From positions 30,132 to 94,131 of the forward strand of contig JAMKCH010072648.1 in the NCBI GenBank assembly GCA_023653785.1: DNA of 64,000 nucleotides, in the 5' to 3' direction. The notes beneath the pieces were generated by a model. The model saw nothing but the letters and a program-made list of their open reading frames with translations. It ran no database searches and was not told the DNA's origin. The DNA comes from Ophioderma brevispina (Eukaryota > Echinodermata > Ophiuroidea > Amphilepidida > Ophiodermatidae). Below, in pieces: positions 34,690 through 46,284 of the stretch (position 1 is its first letter; each line of letters starts with the position of its first letter). The translations under genes were made by a program, and so were the position numbers.

Positions 34690-35725
34690 TCCTTTTTCTC
34701 TCCACTGCTGAAGGAAGGCCTCCCTCCGGTCGCTTTTCCAGTTTTAAGCCTGTCCTGAGCCGTGTCTTTTCTCCCCATATAACCGGAACACTAACGCCGT
34801 ACTCTCGTCCTTTTCATTCATTCATCACCATCAATCCCGTCATCACTTCCTGGCCTGACCTCTTCCGCGGTATTGCTTGGGGGTCCAGTCACTGACCTCT
34901 ACACATGAGGCGGGTCTTAGCTCGCCGAGTGTCACAACAGGAAGTTGCTTTTGCTACCGCGTAAATGGCGGGAAACAATGCATACAACCTTGCAAGTTAA
35001 AGGAATTTGTGTGGAATATGTGCAAACCGCAGTGTATGCATTGTTTCCCGCCATATTACCAAGGTAGAAACGCAACTTCCTGTTGTGACACTCGGCGACC
35101 ATTCACCTGTGCGGCAGCCCGCTATCCCTGTGTAGAGTCAGTGGGTCCAGTCATTCCTTTTTTGGTCCAGCTGTCATCCTCCCCCTTGCTAGGTAGCCAT
35201 AGAGCCCACCTCCACGTCTTTGTTTTCATTTCCTGACTATATCCCCACGTCGGTGCTTTTCCTCAATTCTTGTTCGTGACTTTGTCCTCTTTGTAACACC
35301 GATCAGGATTCTTTCCATAGCTCTCTCAGTAAACTCTAGCTTTCTTTCCAGCCTGTTGGTTGTGGTCCATGTTCTGCCCATATGAATCACTGGGAATAAT
35401 GCACTGGTTAAAACATGCTTCTTTAGTGTAAGTTAGCGCCTCACCCGAAAATGAATAAGCTTGCCACATTTCGCCCAAGCTTTTCTGTTACTTAACTCCT
35501 GCTGTTTAATTTCATCCATTGAGATCTTTTTACCTCAACTATATATAGCTTTCTTCCACCTTTTAATAACCCTCCTTTAAACTGAGATATGTGGTCTTTG
35601 AGTTCTGGCTGCTCATCATTTTTTTTTTGTCTTGCCTTGGTATTCATTTTGAGTCTGCCTTTTTGCTTTTTCGTCCTTAGTTCATAAATCCATTGTCTGC
35701 GACTTAATGACTGTAGGATGTCCAA
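34690..35725 (-). pseudogene. Non-LTR retrotransposon reverse transcriptase, C-terminal remnant
   Basis: Minus-strand translation, with frameshifts, recovers conserved signatures downstream of the catalytic domain of a LINE reverse transcriptase. These are a GLKMN-like segment (RLKMNTKA, near 35630), FNQCIIP (near 35400, one frame), TWTTTNRLERKLEFTERAMER followed by LIGVTKR (35290-35370, another frame), a DSWTKK-like phrase (near 35160), and after the foldback element GRGQARK and EAFLQQW near 34850 and 34720. In intact LINEs of the RTE/Jockey-like type these occur in this order over about 300 residues. The YADD catalytic box was not found. Several frame changes and stops make it a pseudogene. 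A 254-bp foldback element splits it at 34882/35151. The family match rests on motif memory, so the clade is uncertain. Confidence 0.7.
34882..35151. mobile_element. Foldback element, D-like ends, perfect 8-bp TSD
   Basis: The body is 34890-35143 with ggtccagt exactly on both sides (34882-34889, 35144-35151). The two halves are inverted copies of about 100 bp: CACTGACCTCTACACA at the left and CACTGACTCTACACA in reverse at the right. GAGTGTCACAACAGGAAGTT and GGCGGGAAACAATGCATACA occur in both arms. The outermost bases match those of D1/D2 (CACTGATCTCTACACA). It is inserted in the reverse-transcriptase remnant. Confidence 0.9.
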
Positions 35726-35739
35726 TGTAGTAGCAGGAT

Positions 35740-36060
35740 CGCACCCCCACCCAAATCCACAAAAGGGGAAAAAGGTTCACTTTTGCTGATTTTGTTATAA
35801 AATGGTCCACAATTATAGAGAAAATTTGGAAGAAAGCCACTTTTTCGGTGTAAAAGGTTCAAAAAGTGTGGAAGAACGCCCACTTTTGGGTATAAAATGT
35901 TCAAAAAGTCGTAAAAAGGACCATTTCAAAGGGAGTTTAAGTCCACCTTTTTCCAAAAACAGCCACTTTTTGAAAAAAGGTCCACTTTTTTCCAAAGACC
36001 ACACCTCCCCCCCTCCCCCCCCCCCCCCCCCCCCTCCCCCCCCCCACCCCCACATAAAAA
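35740..36060 (+). mobile_element. Element related to 34188-34520, then poly-C
   Basis: 'aaaaggttcacttttgctga', 'aaaatggtcc', 'ggtccactttttt' and 'aaatgttcaaaaag' repeat as in the 34.2-kb element. It ends in a C-rich tract (36004-36050) with runs up to about 20 Cs. End boundaries are not resolved. Confidence 0.55.
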
Positions 36061-36930
36061 AATAACCACATACTGCCCTGATTAAATCAACCCAGCCGAT
36101 CAACAAAACACTGGGGAATATTGCCCCTTTGAATGTGTTTTCTACTTTAAAGGTTTGGTTGGCATTTTTTTTTTTTGAGGGGGGGGGTGTCAAGGCAAAG
36201 ATGGGGGAAGTTCCTTCAGTCCACCCCCTGCTACCTTAGAGCTTCATGATTTTTACACCAGCAGTCCCTACAAGTGTTGACTTTGGTACCCTCCTTTACA
36301 GTACATATTGGAATTTTTGGATGAGGAACTGGTACGCAGCACTTTGTTGCAAATTTTTTGTTTGCGGAACCATGACAGGTGAAATAAATCTTGTGTCAAT
36401 CTATGCACGGTCTTGTTTTTTTTTAAAAATGTGGGATCCTATTTGCATTACCTACACCTGTGAAAATCCAATTCTGATGTTCGTGAATTAATTCATATCC
36501 ACCTCATATAAATCTTATATACCATCTGTCCCAGATGTCTTAGATTTAAGGTGTACATTTAAATCACAGGGCCATGACTTCTATTTGCAATTTGAAGGTC
36601 ATTTGGATTGTTTTTCATTCAGACAAAATAGTTGGCAAAGTGGAAACAAATGTCCTTGCAATGTAAGTGTATGTGCAATAACAAAAACCATCACCTGCAT
36701 TAATAACCATGTTATGCTTTTTTTTAAATCCTGATGGATGTCTTTTAGAAAACATTACTGGTAGTGGGGAATGTAGTGAACAGATCTTTATGTGAGGTGC
36801 AAATCCGAATAAAACCTGTGAATTTTGGTACACAAGTATTTTAATACAATTGATAATCCAAAAAATGATGGAAAACTTGCCCACACCACAACCCCCTTCA
36901 TGGCCCCCGCTTGGATTTCAAAGGTTACAC
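36061..36930. other. No recognised feature
   Basis: T- and G-runs at 36165-36188; otherwise nothing paired. Short frames lack domains. Confidence 0.35.
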
Positions 36931-37604
36931 AAAGGGGTAATTTTTTTTTAAAATTTCCGATTGTGTTGAAGAACACACCATGATGTCTGTCTGGTTACAG
37001 GATTCCAAAAAGGTATAGTTTAGGCCTATACTACCTGTGACTTATAGTTTAGGAATTTGGGTAAAAACTGTAAAATGGTAAAAATATTTTTACTTTTTTT
37101 ATTATTTTTAGGTCAAAAATTAAAAGTTTTTTATTTTTTTTATTTTTTTTATTTTTTTTAAAAAAAATGTGTTGGTTTAGCTCATAGAAAATTAAATAGA
37201 AAATAGTTTTGACTATCTTAAATGTTCCTGGTTCTTAGCCAAAATGGCGAAATAAAGTCAACAGCTATTGGCAGCTATTGGTTCTTATTGACCTTGACCT
37301 ATTTTGTTGGATAACATGAAAACTAATCATAACAGATGATGCAAACTATGTCCCCTTATTTCAATCCTTTAAGCTAGTGAAAAATCTGCGACCACATATT
37401 ATCTGAAACAAAGCAACTTTTAATTTTTAACCCATGTACACATCAAAATTGACTTTTTCACCATTTTTAACAGTTTTTACCCCATAACTCCGGAACTATA
37501 AGCCTAGATAGTGTAAACTATACCTTTGGGAATCCTGGTGCGCAGACCCACACCATGGTGTTCTTTTTAACACTTCGGAACATTTTAAATTTTTACCCCT
37601 TTAA
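36931..37604. mobile_element. Family L: element with ~160-bp terminal inverted repeats
   Basis: The left arm starts AAAGGGGTAATTT and the right arm ends AAATTTTTACCCCTTTAA. Both arms, read inward, contain TTCCGA, GTGTT, AAGAACAC, CATGATGT/CATGGTGT, 'aggattcc', 'aaaggtatagttta' and 'gggtaaaaactgt'. TTAA is present on the right (37601-37604), degenerate on the left. The centre (37080-37420) has T-rich microsatellite. The right end coincides with the start of the 1.42-kb tandem duplication. Confidence 0.75.
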
Positions 37605-39020
37605 TAACCTTGAAACCCATCTGGGGCCATTACGGAGAGTTGGCACGTGCTTCCATCAATTTTATGGATAACCAATGCTACAGTACTTGTTCAAAAAATT
37701 GCAATTTTACTATAACCAAACCCCGAAATCCGCACACCTACCTCTACAGTCCCCCCTGCTATGGATTTCCCCTGGACGTGTTTACCTGAAATGTTAACAC
37801 TTATTTCTCCAGTATACAAATGCAGTGGCTTAAATGCTTTTTTCTGGGGGTGGGGGGGGTGAGGGGGGGCAACATGTATTTTTCAGGGGGGGCAAGCATT
37901 TAAATTGGTTAGTATATTAAGTATATATAGGCTATGTTGTTTTCACTGTAAGTTTGGCATGTGTGAAGAAAATCATAATTTTTCAGGGGTAAAAGATTCC
38001 CCACAGGGGGCCAGCTTCCACCCAACTCTATGATATCTATCGTTCCTCTACCAACCCTGGCTTGATAGCTCATTGGCAAGAGTGTTGTCTGTAATACGAA
38101 GGTCGCTGGTTCAAATTCGGCCAAGCACACGTTTTTTTCTTACAATGCCTATCGTGGGCTGGCGATCTCCAGGGAAGACTAATAAAAATAATACGGACCA
38201 TGTACTCCCTGCTAGAATCTTTCTATATCGTTTGAAACATTCACCAAGCACACTATAGCAGAAGCCTTCTACATGATTTGAAGCTAGAGAGACAAAAGCC
38301 AATTCTGACAACCCACCCACGTGTAATGTGTTCAAGTTTTGATGTTTGACATGTATCTCATCAAACAATGGGTCCCTAAAGTTTAGATGTCAGCAGCATT
38401 AATGTTTTTTCCTGCAATGTAATTTGGTAGTCTAGGTGCATCCCATGCACTGGCCACCACAAAAGTAGGGATTTTTATAGGGCAACGTTGGAGACCTCAA
38501 AACGTGTTTGGGCATAAAATCTATCATCCGATTATTAACATGTAAAAAATGAGGTGGAAGAAAGATTTGATTTTTTTTTATTTAAAAAATTTGAATTGTA
38601 GCCAAATTGAGATGATTTAGAGCTCTATTTGGCTGGTTTTCCTTGAGGGTGCGCTGTCCCTGAGGTAGCGTCTCTTTTTCATGCAATGCTTTGCCTTATT
38701 GAGTCCTAAATTTAAAGTTGATCCATTGCAGCATTTTCATGTTGTGAACACAGTGCTTTTCCCACACTCTTAGTATCAATCTTTCAGGTGTAACACCATA
38801 TCAACACTCAATCAAGGACCAACCTGTGTGGCTGTATTCTCCCCATGAAATAAATGAACTTTCCCTGTAATATCATTAAAGGTGCTTGTTCGATTTTTGG
38901 TATGGTGTTTCTACTCGATATAGAGCCTGGCATTTTTCATATACTTTACCACCCCTCCCCCTCATTTGCAGGGTGGGTCCGATTGTGAATGTCTTTACTG
39001 ATAACATTATTTTTACCACT
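37601..39020 (+). repeat. 1.42-kb tandem duplication, unit 1
   Basis: Unit 1 and unit 2 (39021-40440) are head to tail and appear identical except for one base (agtttggc near 37952 versus agttggc). The unit contains the right part of a G-rich-ended dispersed element, a tRNA-like sequence, unique DNA and the left end of a family I element (38877 onward). Short frames repeat in both units, which reflects the duplication and not selection. Confidence 0.95.
38058..38138 (+). mobile_element. tRNA-like sequence (Tyr-GTA-like) in unit 1
   Basis: A 71-nt segment folds as a tRNA: D-arm AGCTCATTGGCAAGAGT, a 7-nt anticodon loop CTGTAAT (anticodon GTA), T-arm CTGGTTCAAATTCGG and an acceptor with GCTTG/CAAGC pairing. 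A box (TAGCTCATTGG) and B box (GGTTCAAATTC) are good, and a T7 polymerase III terminator follows at 38132-38138. The outer acceptor pairs fail and the tyrosine intron is absent. I favour a SINE head or tRNA pseudogene over a working tRNA. Confidence 0.5.
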
Positions 39021-40440
39021 TTAATAACCTTGAAACCCATCTGGGGCCATTACGGAGAGTTGGCACGTGCTTCCATCAATTTTATGGATAACCAATGCTA
39101 CAGTACTTGTTCAAAAAATTGCAATTTTACTATAACCAAACCCCGAAATCCGCACACCTACCTCTACAGTCCCCCCTGCTATGGATTTCCCCTGGACGTG
39201 TTTACCTGAAATGTTAACACTTATTTCTCCAGTATACAAATGCAGTGGCTTAAATGCTTTTTTCTGGGGGTGGGGGGGGTGAGGGGGGGCAACATGTATT
39301 TTTCAGGGGGGGCAAGCATTTAAATTGGTTAGTATATTAAGTATATATAGGCTATGTTGTTTTCACTGTAAGTTGGCATGTGTGAAGAAAATCATAATTT
39401 TTCAGGGGTAAAAGATTCCCCACAGGGGGCCAGCTTCCACCCAACTCTATGATATCTATCGTTCCTCTACCAACCCTGGCTTGATAGCTCATTGGCAAGA
39501 GTGTTGTCTGTAATACGAAGGTCGCTGGTTCAAATTCGGCCAAGCACACGTTTTTTTCTTACAATGCCTATCGTGGGCTGGCGATCTCCAGGGAAGACTA
39601 ATAAAAATAATACGGACCATGTACTCCCTGCTAGAATCTTTCTATATCGTTTGAAACATTCACCAAGCACACTATAGCAGAAGCCTTCTACATGATTTGA
39701 AGCTAGAGAGACAAAAGCCAATTCTGACAACCCACCCACGTGTAATGTGTTCAAGTTTTGATGTTTGACATGTATCTCATCAAACAATGGGTCCCTAAAG
39801 TTTAGATGTCAGCAGCATTAATGTTTTTTCCTGCAATGTAATTTGGTAGTCTAGGTGCATCCCATGCACTGGCCACCACAAAAGTAGGGATTTTTATAGG
39901 GCAACGTTGGAGACCTCAAAACGTGTTTGGGCATAAAATCTATCATCCGATTATTAACATGTAAAAAATGAGGTGGAAGAAAGATTTGATTTTTTTTTAT
40001 TTAAAAAATTTGAATTGTAGCCAAATTGAGATGATTTAGAGCTCTATTTGGCTGGTTTTCCTTGAGGGTGCGCTGTCCCTGAGGTAGCGTCTCTTTTTCA
40101 TGCAATGCTTTGCCTTATTGAGTCCTAAATTTAAAGTTGATCCATTGCAGCATTTTCATGTTGTGAACACAGTGCTTTTCCCACACTCTTAGTATCAATC
40201 TTTCAGGTGTAACACCATATCAACACTCAATCAAGGACCAACCTGTGTGGCTGTATTCTCCCCATGAAATAAATGAACTTTCCCTGTAATATCATTAAAG
40301 GTGCTTGTTCGATTTTTGGTATGGTGTTTCTACTCGATATAGAGCCTGGCATTTTTCATATACTTTACCACCCCTCCCCCTCATTTGCAGGGTGGGTCCG
40401 ATTGTGAATGTCTTTACTGATAACATTATTTTTACCACTT
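39021..40440 (+). repeat. 1.42-kb tandem duplication, unit 2
   Basis: See unit 1. Unit 2 ends at TTTTTACCACTTT (about 40429-40441), after which the sequence departs ('cataaatgtaac'). Confidence 0.95.
39477..39557 (+). mobile_element. tRNA-like sequence (Tyr-GTA-like) in unit 2
   Basis: Exact copy of the sequence at 38058-38138, shifted by 1419 bp, including the T7 run. Confidence 0.5.
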
Positions 40441-40577
40441 TCATAAATGTAACAAATTTAAAAATATTTTTGTTAAATTTGCAATCCATTTTGCTCCTCT
40501 TTTGTATCTAGTCTTCTGGAACTAGAAAGAAAAAAACAAAAAACATGGACTGCCTACTCTTTTAGGATTTGCCTCCC

Positions 40578-40896
40578 CAGTGGTGTACTGACTGAGGGAA
40601 GGGGAATGTTGCCCCCTCTGGCCCTTTTTAAAATATGGGCCAAAATAGACAAAAATGCATTTTCTTTCATCTCTCCCGCCGGTCTTTTTTGGATATTTTG
40701 ACCACATTTTTTAAGCCTAAATTTGTTATGGGCCAAACTAATGAAGGAGCATTTTTGTGTACTTTGATGTACATTTGGTCCTGTTCAGAATTTGTTGAAG
40801 AAATTTACACCGATTGAGATAGAAGTTGGAGTTTCGCCCTTCTGGTGGGCTTTGGGAATTTTGCTCCCTCTGGATTGATTCCCTCGACCACCACTG
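40578..40896. mobile_element. hAT-like miniature element
   Basis: Left end CAGTGGTGTACTGACTGAGG and right end in reverse CAGTGGTGGTCGAGGGAA. The interior has 'ccctctggcc' and 'ttttgctccctctgg', as in the other CAGTGG elements. No clean 8-bp TSD. Confidence 0.55.
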
Positions 40897-40975
40897 CCCC
40901 TTCCTCCCCCCCACACACACACTATTTGTCCTCAAGAAATTTCCACCAGTGCCTTGGTTGAATGTCTAGACACTG

Positions 40976-41230
40976 CATAGGCGTGCCCAGAATTTTATTG
41001 AGGGGGGCTGACTAAGGGACGCACCATTAGACTTCAAGGGGGGTTGGAAGTTTGGTAGGGCATGTTTTTTTCATTGTGCTTTTTGAGGCAGGTTTTTTTT
41101 TTCTCAAGTCAGAGGCTGGATTTTTTTTTTTTGCCTACTTGGAGGCAACTGTTTTTTTTTTTTTTTGGTGGCGGTTGACATCATTTGGTGGTCATTTTTT
41201 TTTATGGTTAGGCCACTGTCATATTGGGGG
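40976..41230 (+). mobile_element. End fragment of the 14.3/44.4-kb element family
   Basis: It starts CATAGGCGTGCCCAGAATTT with 'gaggggggctga', matching the reverse of the 14.5-kb right end. 'gggacgcacca' and 'cttcaaggggggttggaagtt' match the reverse of 44510-44540. T-runs follow. Confidence 0.5.
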
Positions 41231-41234
41231 CCGG

Positions 41235-43400
41235 GGTTTTAGGTATAAATATCATGGCACTTGCAAGTATAGCGCACAGGATTGTGCTGCAGGAAGGGAG
41301 GTTGTGCCTAGAACCTTTGCAATCTTTTCTATCCCAAACACATTTTCCGATGCAATTGTATAAAAAACTTTTAAAAAAAGAAAAAACCTAAAAAATTAAA
41401 AATAATCAATTTTAAAATTGTAAAATATAGTTGTGGGTGTTAAGTTTTGGTGTTGATTAAGCATGTTTTCATGAAATTCGTATATTCATCTGTCTGGTGG
41501 GGAGCGCGAGGGGGTATAGGCATAGGTAATGTTGGCTTCAAAAACATTTTCTCATGCAATTTGATGGAAACAAGGTGAAAATAATGTTTATAGTATGATC
41601 AAAAGTTTTTGTAATCACGGTGTCCGGGGGTGGTTGGCGGGATGGGGGTGGTCCCCCTCCTGCGCGAAGCGCACGAACCTTGCAATAGCCAGTTAACATC
41701 TGACTCCAGCACAATTGTGGGTAAATACGAGGCGCTCGCTCCTCGCAGGCAAACAGTTCGGTCCACGCGGTCCCAGCATAGTAACCAAACCGTGCTTGAC
41801 AGCGTGTTAATCTCAGCATCTATCTGTAGTGGAATTTTCGCGCGAACTTTTTTCTCAAGATATTTATCGGTGACGATGAACGAAATGTGATGTTAAAGAT
41901 TTATCGGAAACCATCGCAAGAGTACTATGGATTGACTGAAAAAAATCTGGGGAACAATTACCGATCCTTATGAGTTAGATTCTACTGTTTGGAGATAACA
42001 AAAAAAAGATTGCCATCGATGCAGCTACGGCGACATTTATAGGCCTATCGACCTCATCCACACACCAAGCCATTCACGCAAGAGCCTCTAAAAGCATACA
42101 GATCCCTTGGTGCTTATATAATTACTTTGGTATCGGGGTTGGTTCAAAGTTGCTTCTTTTAGCAAGTTCCTAACTCCCAGTTTGGTTTCATCCATGCCCT
42201 GTTCACGCGGGGCAAATACAACTGACAGATTGCAGTGCAGGATGGCCTGGGGTGTCTCCAAATTGGGACAGTTTTCTTAATACCGCAAACTGCAACGTGT
42301 AGCCTACCAGCTCGGTACATGTATGACATGTACAGGTTTCCTGATTAGAACTGTTTACTTCACATATTACGTACTGTCCAAATCGACATCTGTTAAATAT
42401 TTAACAACTCTTGACTGGTCATGAGGGTGATGATGAGATTATCGCGCCCGAGTTCCTAGCATATACCTGCCTAAAATAACTATCAACAGTTTTAAAAAGT
42501 ACCATATATAGTTGATGGGTTTAAGTTTTGTTTGAATTAAGCCTAAAATGTTAATGAGAGATGTGTAATCGCTATCCGGGGTGGGTGCGGAGGGGGTGTC
42601 CCCCTCCCATGCGAAGCGCAGACACCCTTGCAAATATTTACTTTCCAAAACACATTTTCCCCATGCATTGATAGAACCAATCTGAAATTTATAAGTGGTT
42701 CACTTAAATATAGGTAAAAATGATTAGCATTTTTTTTAAAAAGTACATATAGTTGATATAGTATAAATTTGTTTGAAGTACGCATACGTGTTCATGCAGA
42801 GTTTGTATATCAAGCTGTGCGGGGGGTGGGTTCGGGAGGGGTATCCCCCTCCCGCGCGAAGCGCAGAACCCTTGCAATATTTGCTTTCCAAATACATTTT
42901 TCCCAATGCATTTGATAGAAGCAATTTTGAATTTTATAAGTGGTTCACTTAAATTTATGATTAGCATGTTTAAAAAGTAAAATATAGTTTAATGGGTTAA
43001 GTTTTGTTGAATTAAGCATAGAGTTTCATTCAGAGTTTGTATATCAAGCTCGGGGGGTGCGGGAGGGGGACCCCTTCCTTGCGAACGCGGAACCCTTGCA
43101 ATATTTGCTTTCCAAAACACATTTTTCCCATGTGTTAATGCTTTTAATGCTTATAATGATAGACCTGTAGATCAGAATTTAAAAGGTCAAATTAATTATA
43201 TTTTGGTGGGTTAAATTTTTGTTTGAATTAAGCATAAAATGTTTTCTTCGAGATTTCGTATATCAAGCGTCTGGGAACCTTTTCAATATTCCACTTTCCC
43301 AAACAATATTTTCTCCATGCAAATTTGATTGTAACACTATTATTTTATCATCATGACCACTGTTTGCAAAGAAAATCAATTGTTTTCCTGATGTAGTGGC
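41235..43400 (+). repeat. Tandem array of ~240-bp units
   Basis: Units carry 'aaaatatagttgatgggttaag', 'ttgaattaagcat', 'gtatatcaagct', a self-complementary 'ggaggggg..ccccctccc', 'gcgcgaagcgcagaaccctt', 'caatatttgctttcc', 'cacatttttcccatgca' and 'ataagtggttcactta'. Clear units start near 42478, 42720, 42960 and 43190; more diverged ones lie at 41300-41690. An unrelated 780-bp segment (41690-42475) interrupts. Confidence 0.7.
41690..42475. other. Unrecognised segment inside the 240-bp array
   Basis: Higher in CpG near 41730-41860 ('cgaggcgctcgctcctcg', 'ttttcgcgcgaact'). No TIRs or coding domain recognised. Confidence 0.35.
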
Positions 43401-43781
43401 CGCAATGCAGCCATGTGCCGCTTAAGCGATGCGGGTATGGGTGCAGGCGAAACTTTGGAGTATTTAGTTTCAAGGCATCTTTAAATTTCTACTTAACAGT
43501 TGATGGACCCAATTTATAATTGCAAGGTATTTTAAAATTAATATAAGGCCTACTTGATACAAGCGAAAACTGGTGTAGGCTAATTGGGTGAAGACCATAT
43601 CAAGGTTGGTGCACGGGCCGTTCATGCCTGCGTAACGGGTAGTAGGGCCTACAACATGTAAAGATTGTCGCAACGTTCATGACACATGTGACGTGATTTC
43701 TCAAACCAGAAGAAGCCCAACATTAAATCAGGTCTGTAATTATAAACCGGCGATCGCAGAAAAAATTGCGACATTTTATGG

Positions 43782-44330
43782 TTAAAGGGATTAGCAGTGA
43801 TATGCCGAGAATCGAAAAAAAATGTGGATGCATTTTTAAACTTATAACAGGGATCAGTGTGTACAATTCCTATAACTGATTTTAATGTTTGAAACAACCA
43901 CCAAGTAGTAAAAAAAATGAGTATTTGAAGATATTTGTTATTCCTTCTCCTGCAAATAGACACATAGCGACGGCTCTCAAATTCACTAAACAGCTGATTG
44001 CGGTTTACCCCATACAAAATAACCAAAGATCAATAATTTTTTGTTTTGTGTTTGAGGTTAAACCGTACAGGTCATGGTGGCACCTATCACTCTGAAAATC
44101 GTGATATACATCGGGAAAGGCTTTTGTTGATCTCAAGGTCGTAATTTTGATCGCACCATATAGAAATTACGGAAGCAGATAAAAAGTACCGCCTTGTCTT
44201 TAATACACGGATTTCAGCCAACGCAGTTCAGGTTTATTTTCGCATATCCATTCCAGTACAAAAATATCAAAAATATGATTTTGATGATTTTCGATGTTTC
44301 GGATTAGCAAATCGCTGCTAATCCCTTTAA
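43782..44330 (+). mobile_element. TTAA miniature element, family G (copy 2)
   Basis: TTAA lies at 43782-43785 and 44327-44330. The left end AGGGATTAGCAGTGATATG matches the right end in reverse (AGGGATTAGCAGCGATTTG). Body 541 bp. Open frames across it are not conserved in G1 or G3. Confidence 0.8.
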
Positions 44331-44385
44331 TAGGAGTATTTTCCAATCTAAGTAACAGGGGCAGGTTTGTGTTTTCTGTGTTTTC

Positions 44386-45022
44386 ACAGGCAAGTTTTTT
44401 TTAACCTTTTCTAAGGTGCGGGTACAGTTTTTTTTTTTTTTTTATGGGGAAGTAGGAAAGTTTTGTTTTGCTCACATGGTGGGTGATTTTTTGTTTGTTA
44501 GAAACTTCCATCCCCCCTTGAAGTCAACTGGTGCGTCCCCTAAAGATGTTCGAACCATGAGAGCGGAGCGAGCGGAGCGACTAACTTTTGTGGTCCAGGG
44601 GCCCGCTTAAGGTCAACTCCCGGCCGGGTCCAGGGGGCAGAGCCCCCTGAAGCTTCTGAGGTTTGGGTTTTTGCAAGACCTGAAAACGCCTTTCCTTGCG
44701 TACGTCTTCCGACACTTTTTGATCCCATTTTTACATGAAAAAAAACAATAATATACCATAAATCATTCATTTGGTTCACTGCTAAGCCGTATGTATTTTG
44801 AAGTTGATGTTATATCATTTATAATATTATTCAGACCCATCGTAGCAACGTTTTTTTCTCTTTTTTCCTCTTCTTTTTCTTCTTCTTTTCTCGTTCTCTT
44901 TTCTCTACTTTTTTATTTTTTTCTCCCGTCCTCTTTCTTCTTCCTCTTTTTTCGTGAGAACTTTGAGGGGGCTTTGGCCACCAAAGCCCCCCCCCCCCCC
45001 CCCCCCACGGTTACGCCATGCC
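44386..45022 (-). mobile_element. Element related to 14284-14580, minus strand
   Basis: 'gttcgaaccatgagagcggagcg', 'gggtccagggggcagagccccctg', 'gcaagacctgaaaacgcctt' and 'gtacgtcttccgacac' are the reverse of phrases at 14370-14540. It ends in a C-run and 'cggttacgccatgcc'. A CT-rich stretch (44850-44950) corresponds to the GA-rich stretch at 14335-14380. Confidence 0.65.
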
Positions 45023-45595
45023 TGTACACAACTTGTGTTTGTGGCAACACATTTACATTTGTCGAACCTTTCTTACTACATGTAAGGCTCTTGGACGTGA
45101 AAGAAGTGGCCTATTTTGTTCCTCTTGATTACTATTTTTTCATGTTAATATTACCCAAATTCCAATCCACCTGTTATTTTAAAACTGTGAAGATTTAAAT
45201 GTTGCATCGTATGATTTTAAATCACATTTGCATTCTAACTTTCATATAGTGTTTTTTGGAGCAGTGTAGCTCAGTATAATAATGATGCTGCTTAGGTATC
45301 AATAATACTAAATCTATTGAGATTAAACTGTGGAATTATGCCATTGCAAAGGCATAGACAAGAAACGGCCATATCCCAATACATTCCATATATGGGAATA
45401 AGCACAATGGCGCTGTTATTATAGTAATATTATATGATTATACCAAATAGCTTCCTTATGTTTTAACTTCTAATATTGGATATACATTAAATGATACCAT
45501 AAATAGGCTGCCTTATGCTTTATTTCCGATTACTTCGGCCAATATCAGGATATTGCTGAAAAAAACCATGGCTGTATTTTCAAAGGAGTCTTAAC
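45023..45595. other. No recognised feature
   Basis: AT-rich single-copy-looking DNA before the K-M-J cluster. Confidence 0.35.
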
Positions 45596-46284
45596 TTAAA
45601 GGAAATATGTCAGATTTTTGTACAGCTCAGTTTGGACTTACATCATTTTAATAAAAAAAATATATAACTTAAAAAAAAAAAAAATTTCCCGAAAAAAAAT
45701 AATTAACCAATTTGATTAAAAATTACAAACTAGAGGGGGGGCATTTTAATTTTTGCTTTTATGAAATACGAAGAAAACGGGGATTTTTTGCCACGGCTTC
45801 ATTGATCAAAAAGTGCCCAATTTTTGCTCTCCTCGTGACGTCAAAGTGATGACCAAAAATCGTGTTTACTCGAATTGTTATTGCTTGAACACTGTAATTG
45901 CCTGGATTTATTGAAAGTAATAATAAAATTGAAATAAGTTACAGAATGACCAATGTTTGTTTATTTCGTTGTGTTTAATTATTATTGATATAAAAAACAC
46001 ATCGATTCGCAGTTATAGGACAAGTGGCCAACATGCGATTGAGGCACACAACGCCGTAAATTATTGGATGGTCACACTTTGACGTGCACGATTGCCTGAC
46101 GATGTGGATTTGTCTGGAATCGTTTTCGAGTAAGCTATGGGCGGAAAATTAAAAGGGCCAAATTATCAACAAATGTGGGACAATTTCAAACTTATTTTGA
46201 TTTATATGGAATCTAGTTACTTAAAGCTTTCTAATCCATACCAATTGTTCCAAATATTCAGAATCATTTGACATATTCCTTTAA
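45596..46284 (+). mobile_element. TTAA miniature element, family K (copy 2)
   Basis: TTAA lies at 45596-45599 and 46281-46284. Left end AGGAAATATGTCAGATTTTT and right end in reverse AGGAATATGTCAAATGATTC. It is collinear with K1. Its right TTAA is also the left TTAA of the next element. Confidence 0.8.

Noticed and set aside
34877..35236. 119-codon Cys-containing frame
   Set aside because: It lies across the two arms of the foldback element and the reverse side of the LINE remnant.
37909..39549. Conserved small proteins because identical frames appear twice
   Set aside because: The identity comes from the recent 1.42-kb duplication; the frames also overlap a tRNA-like sequence.
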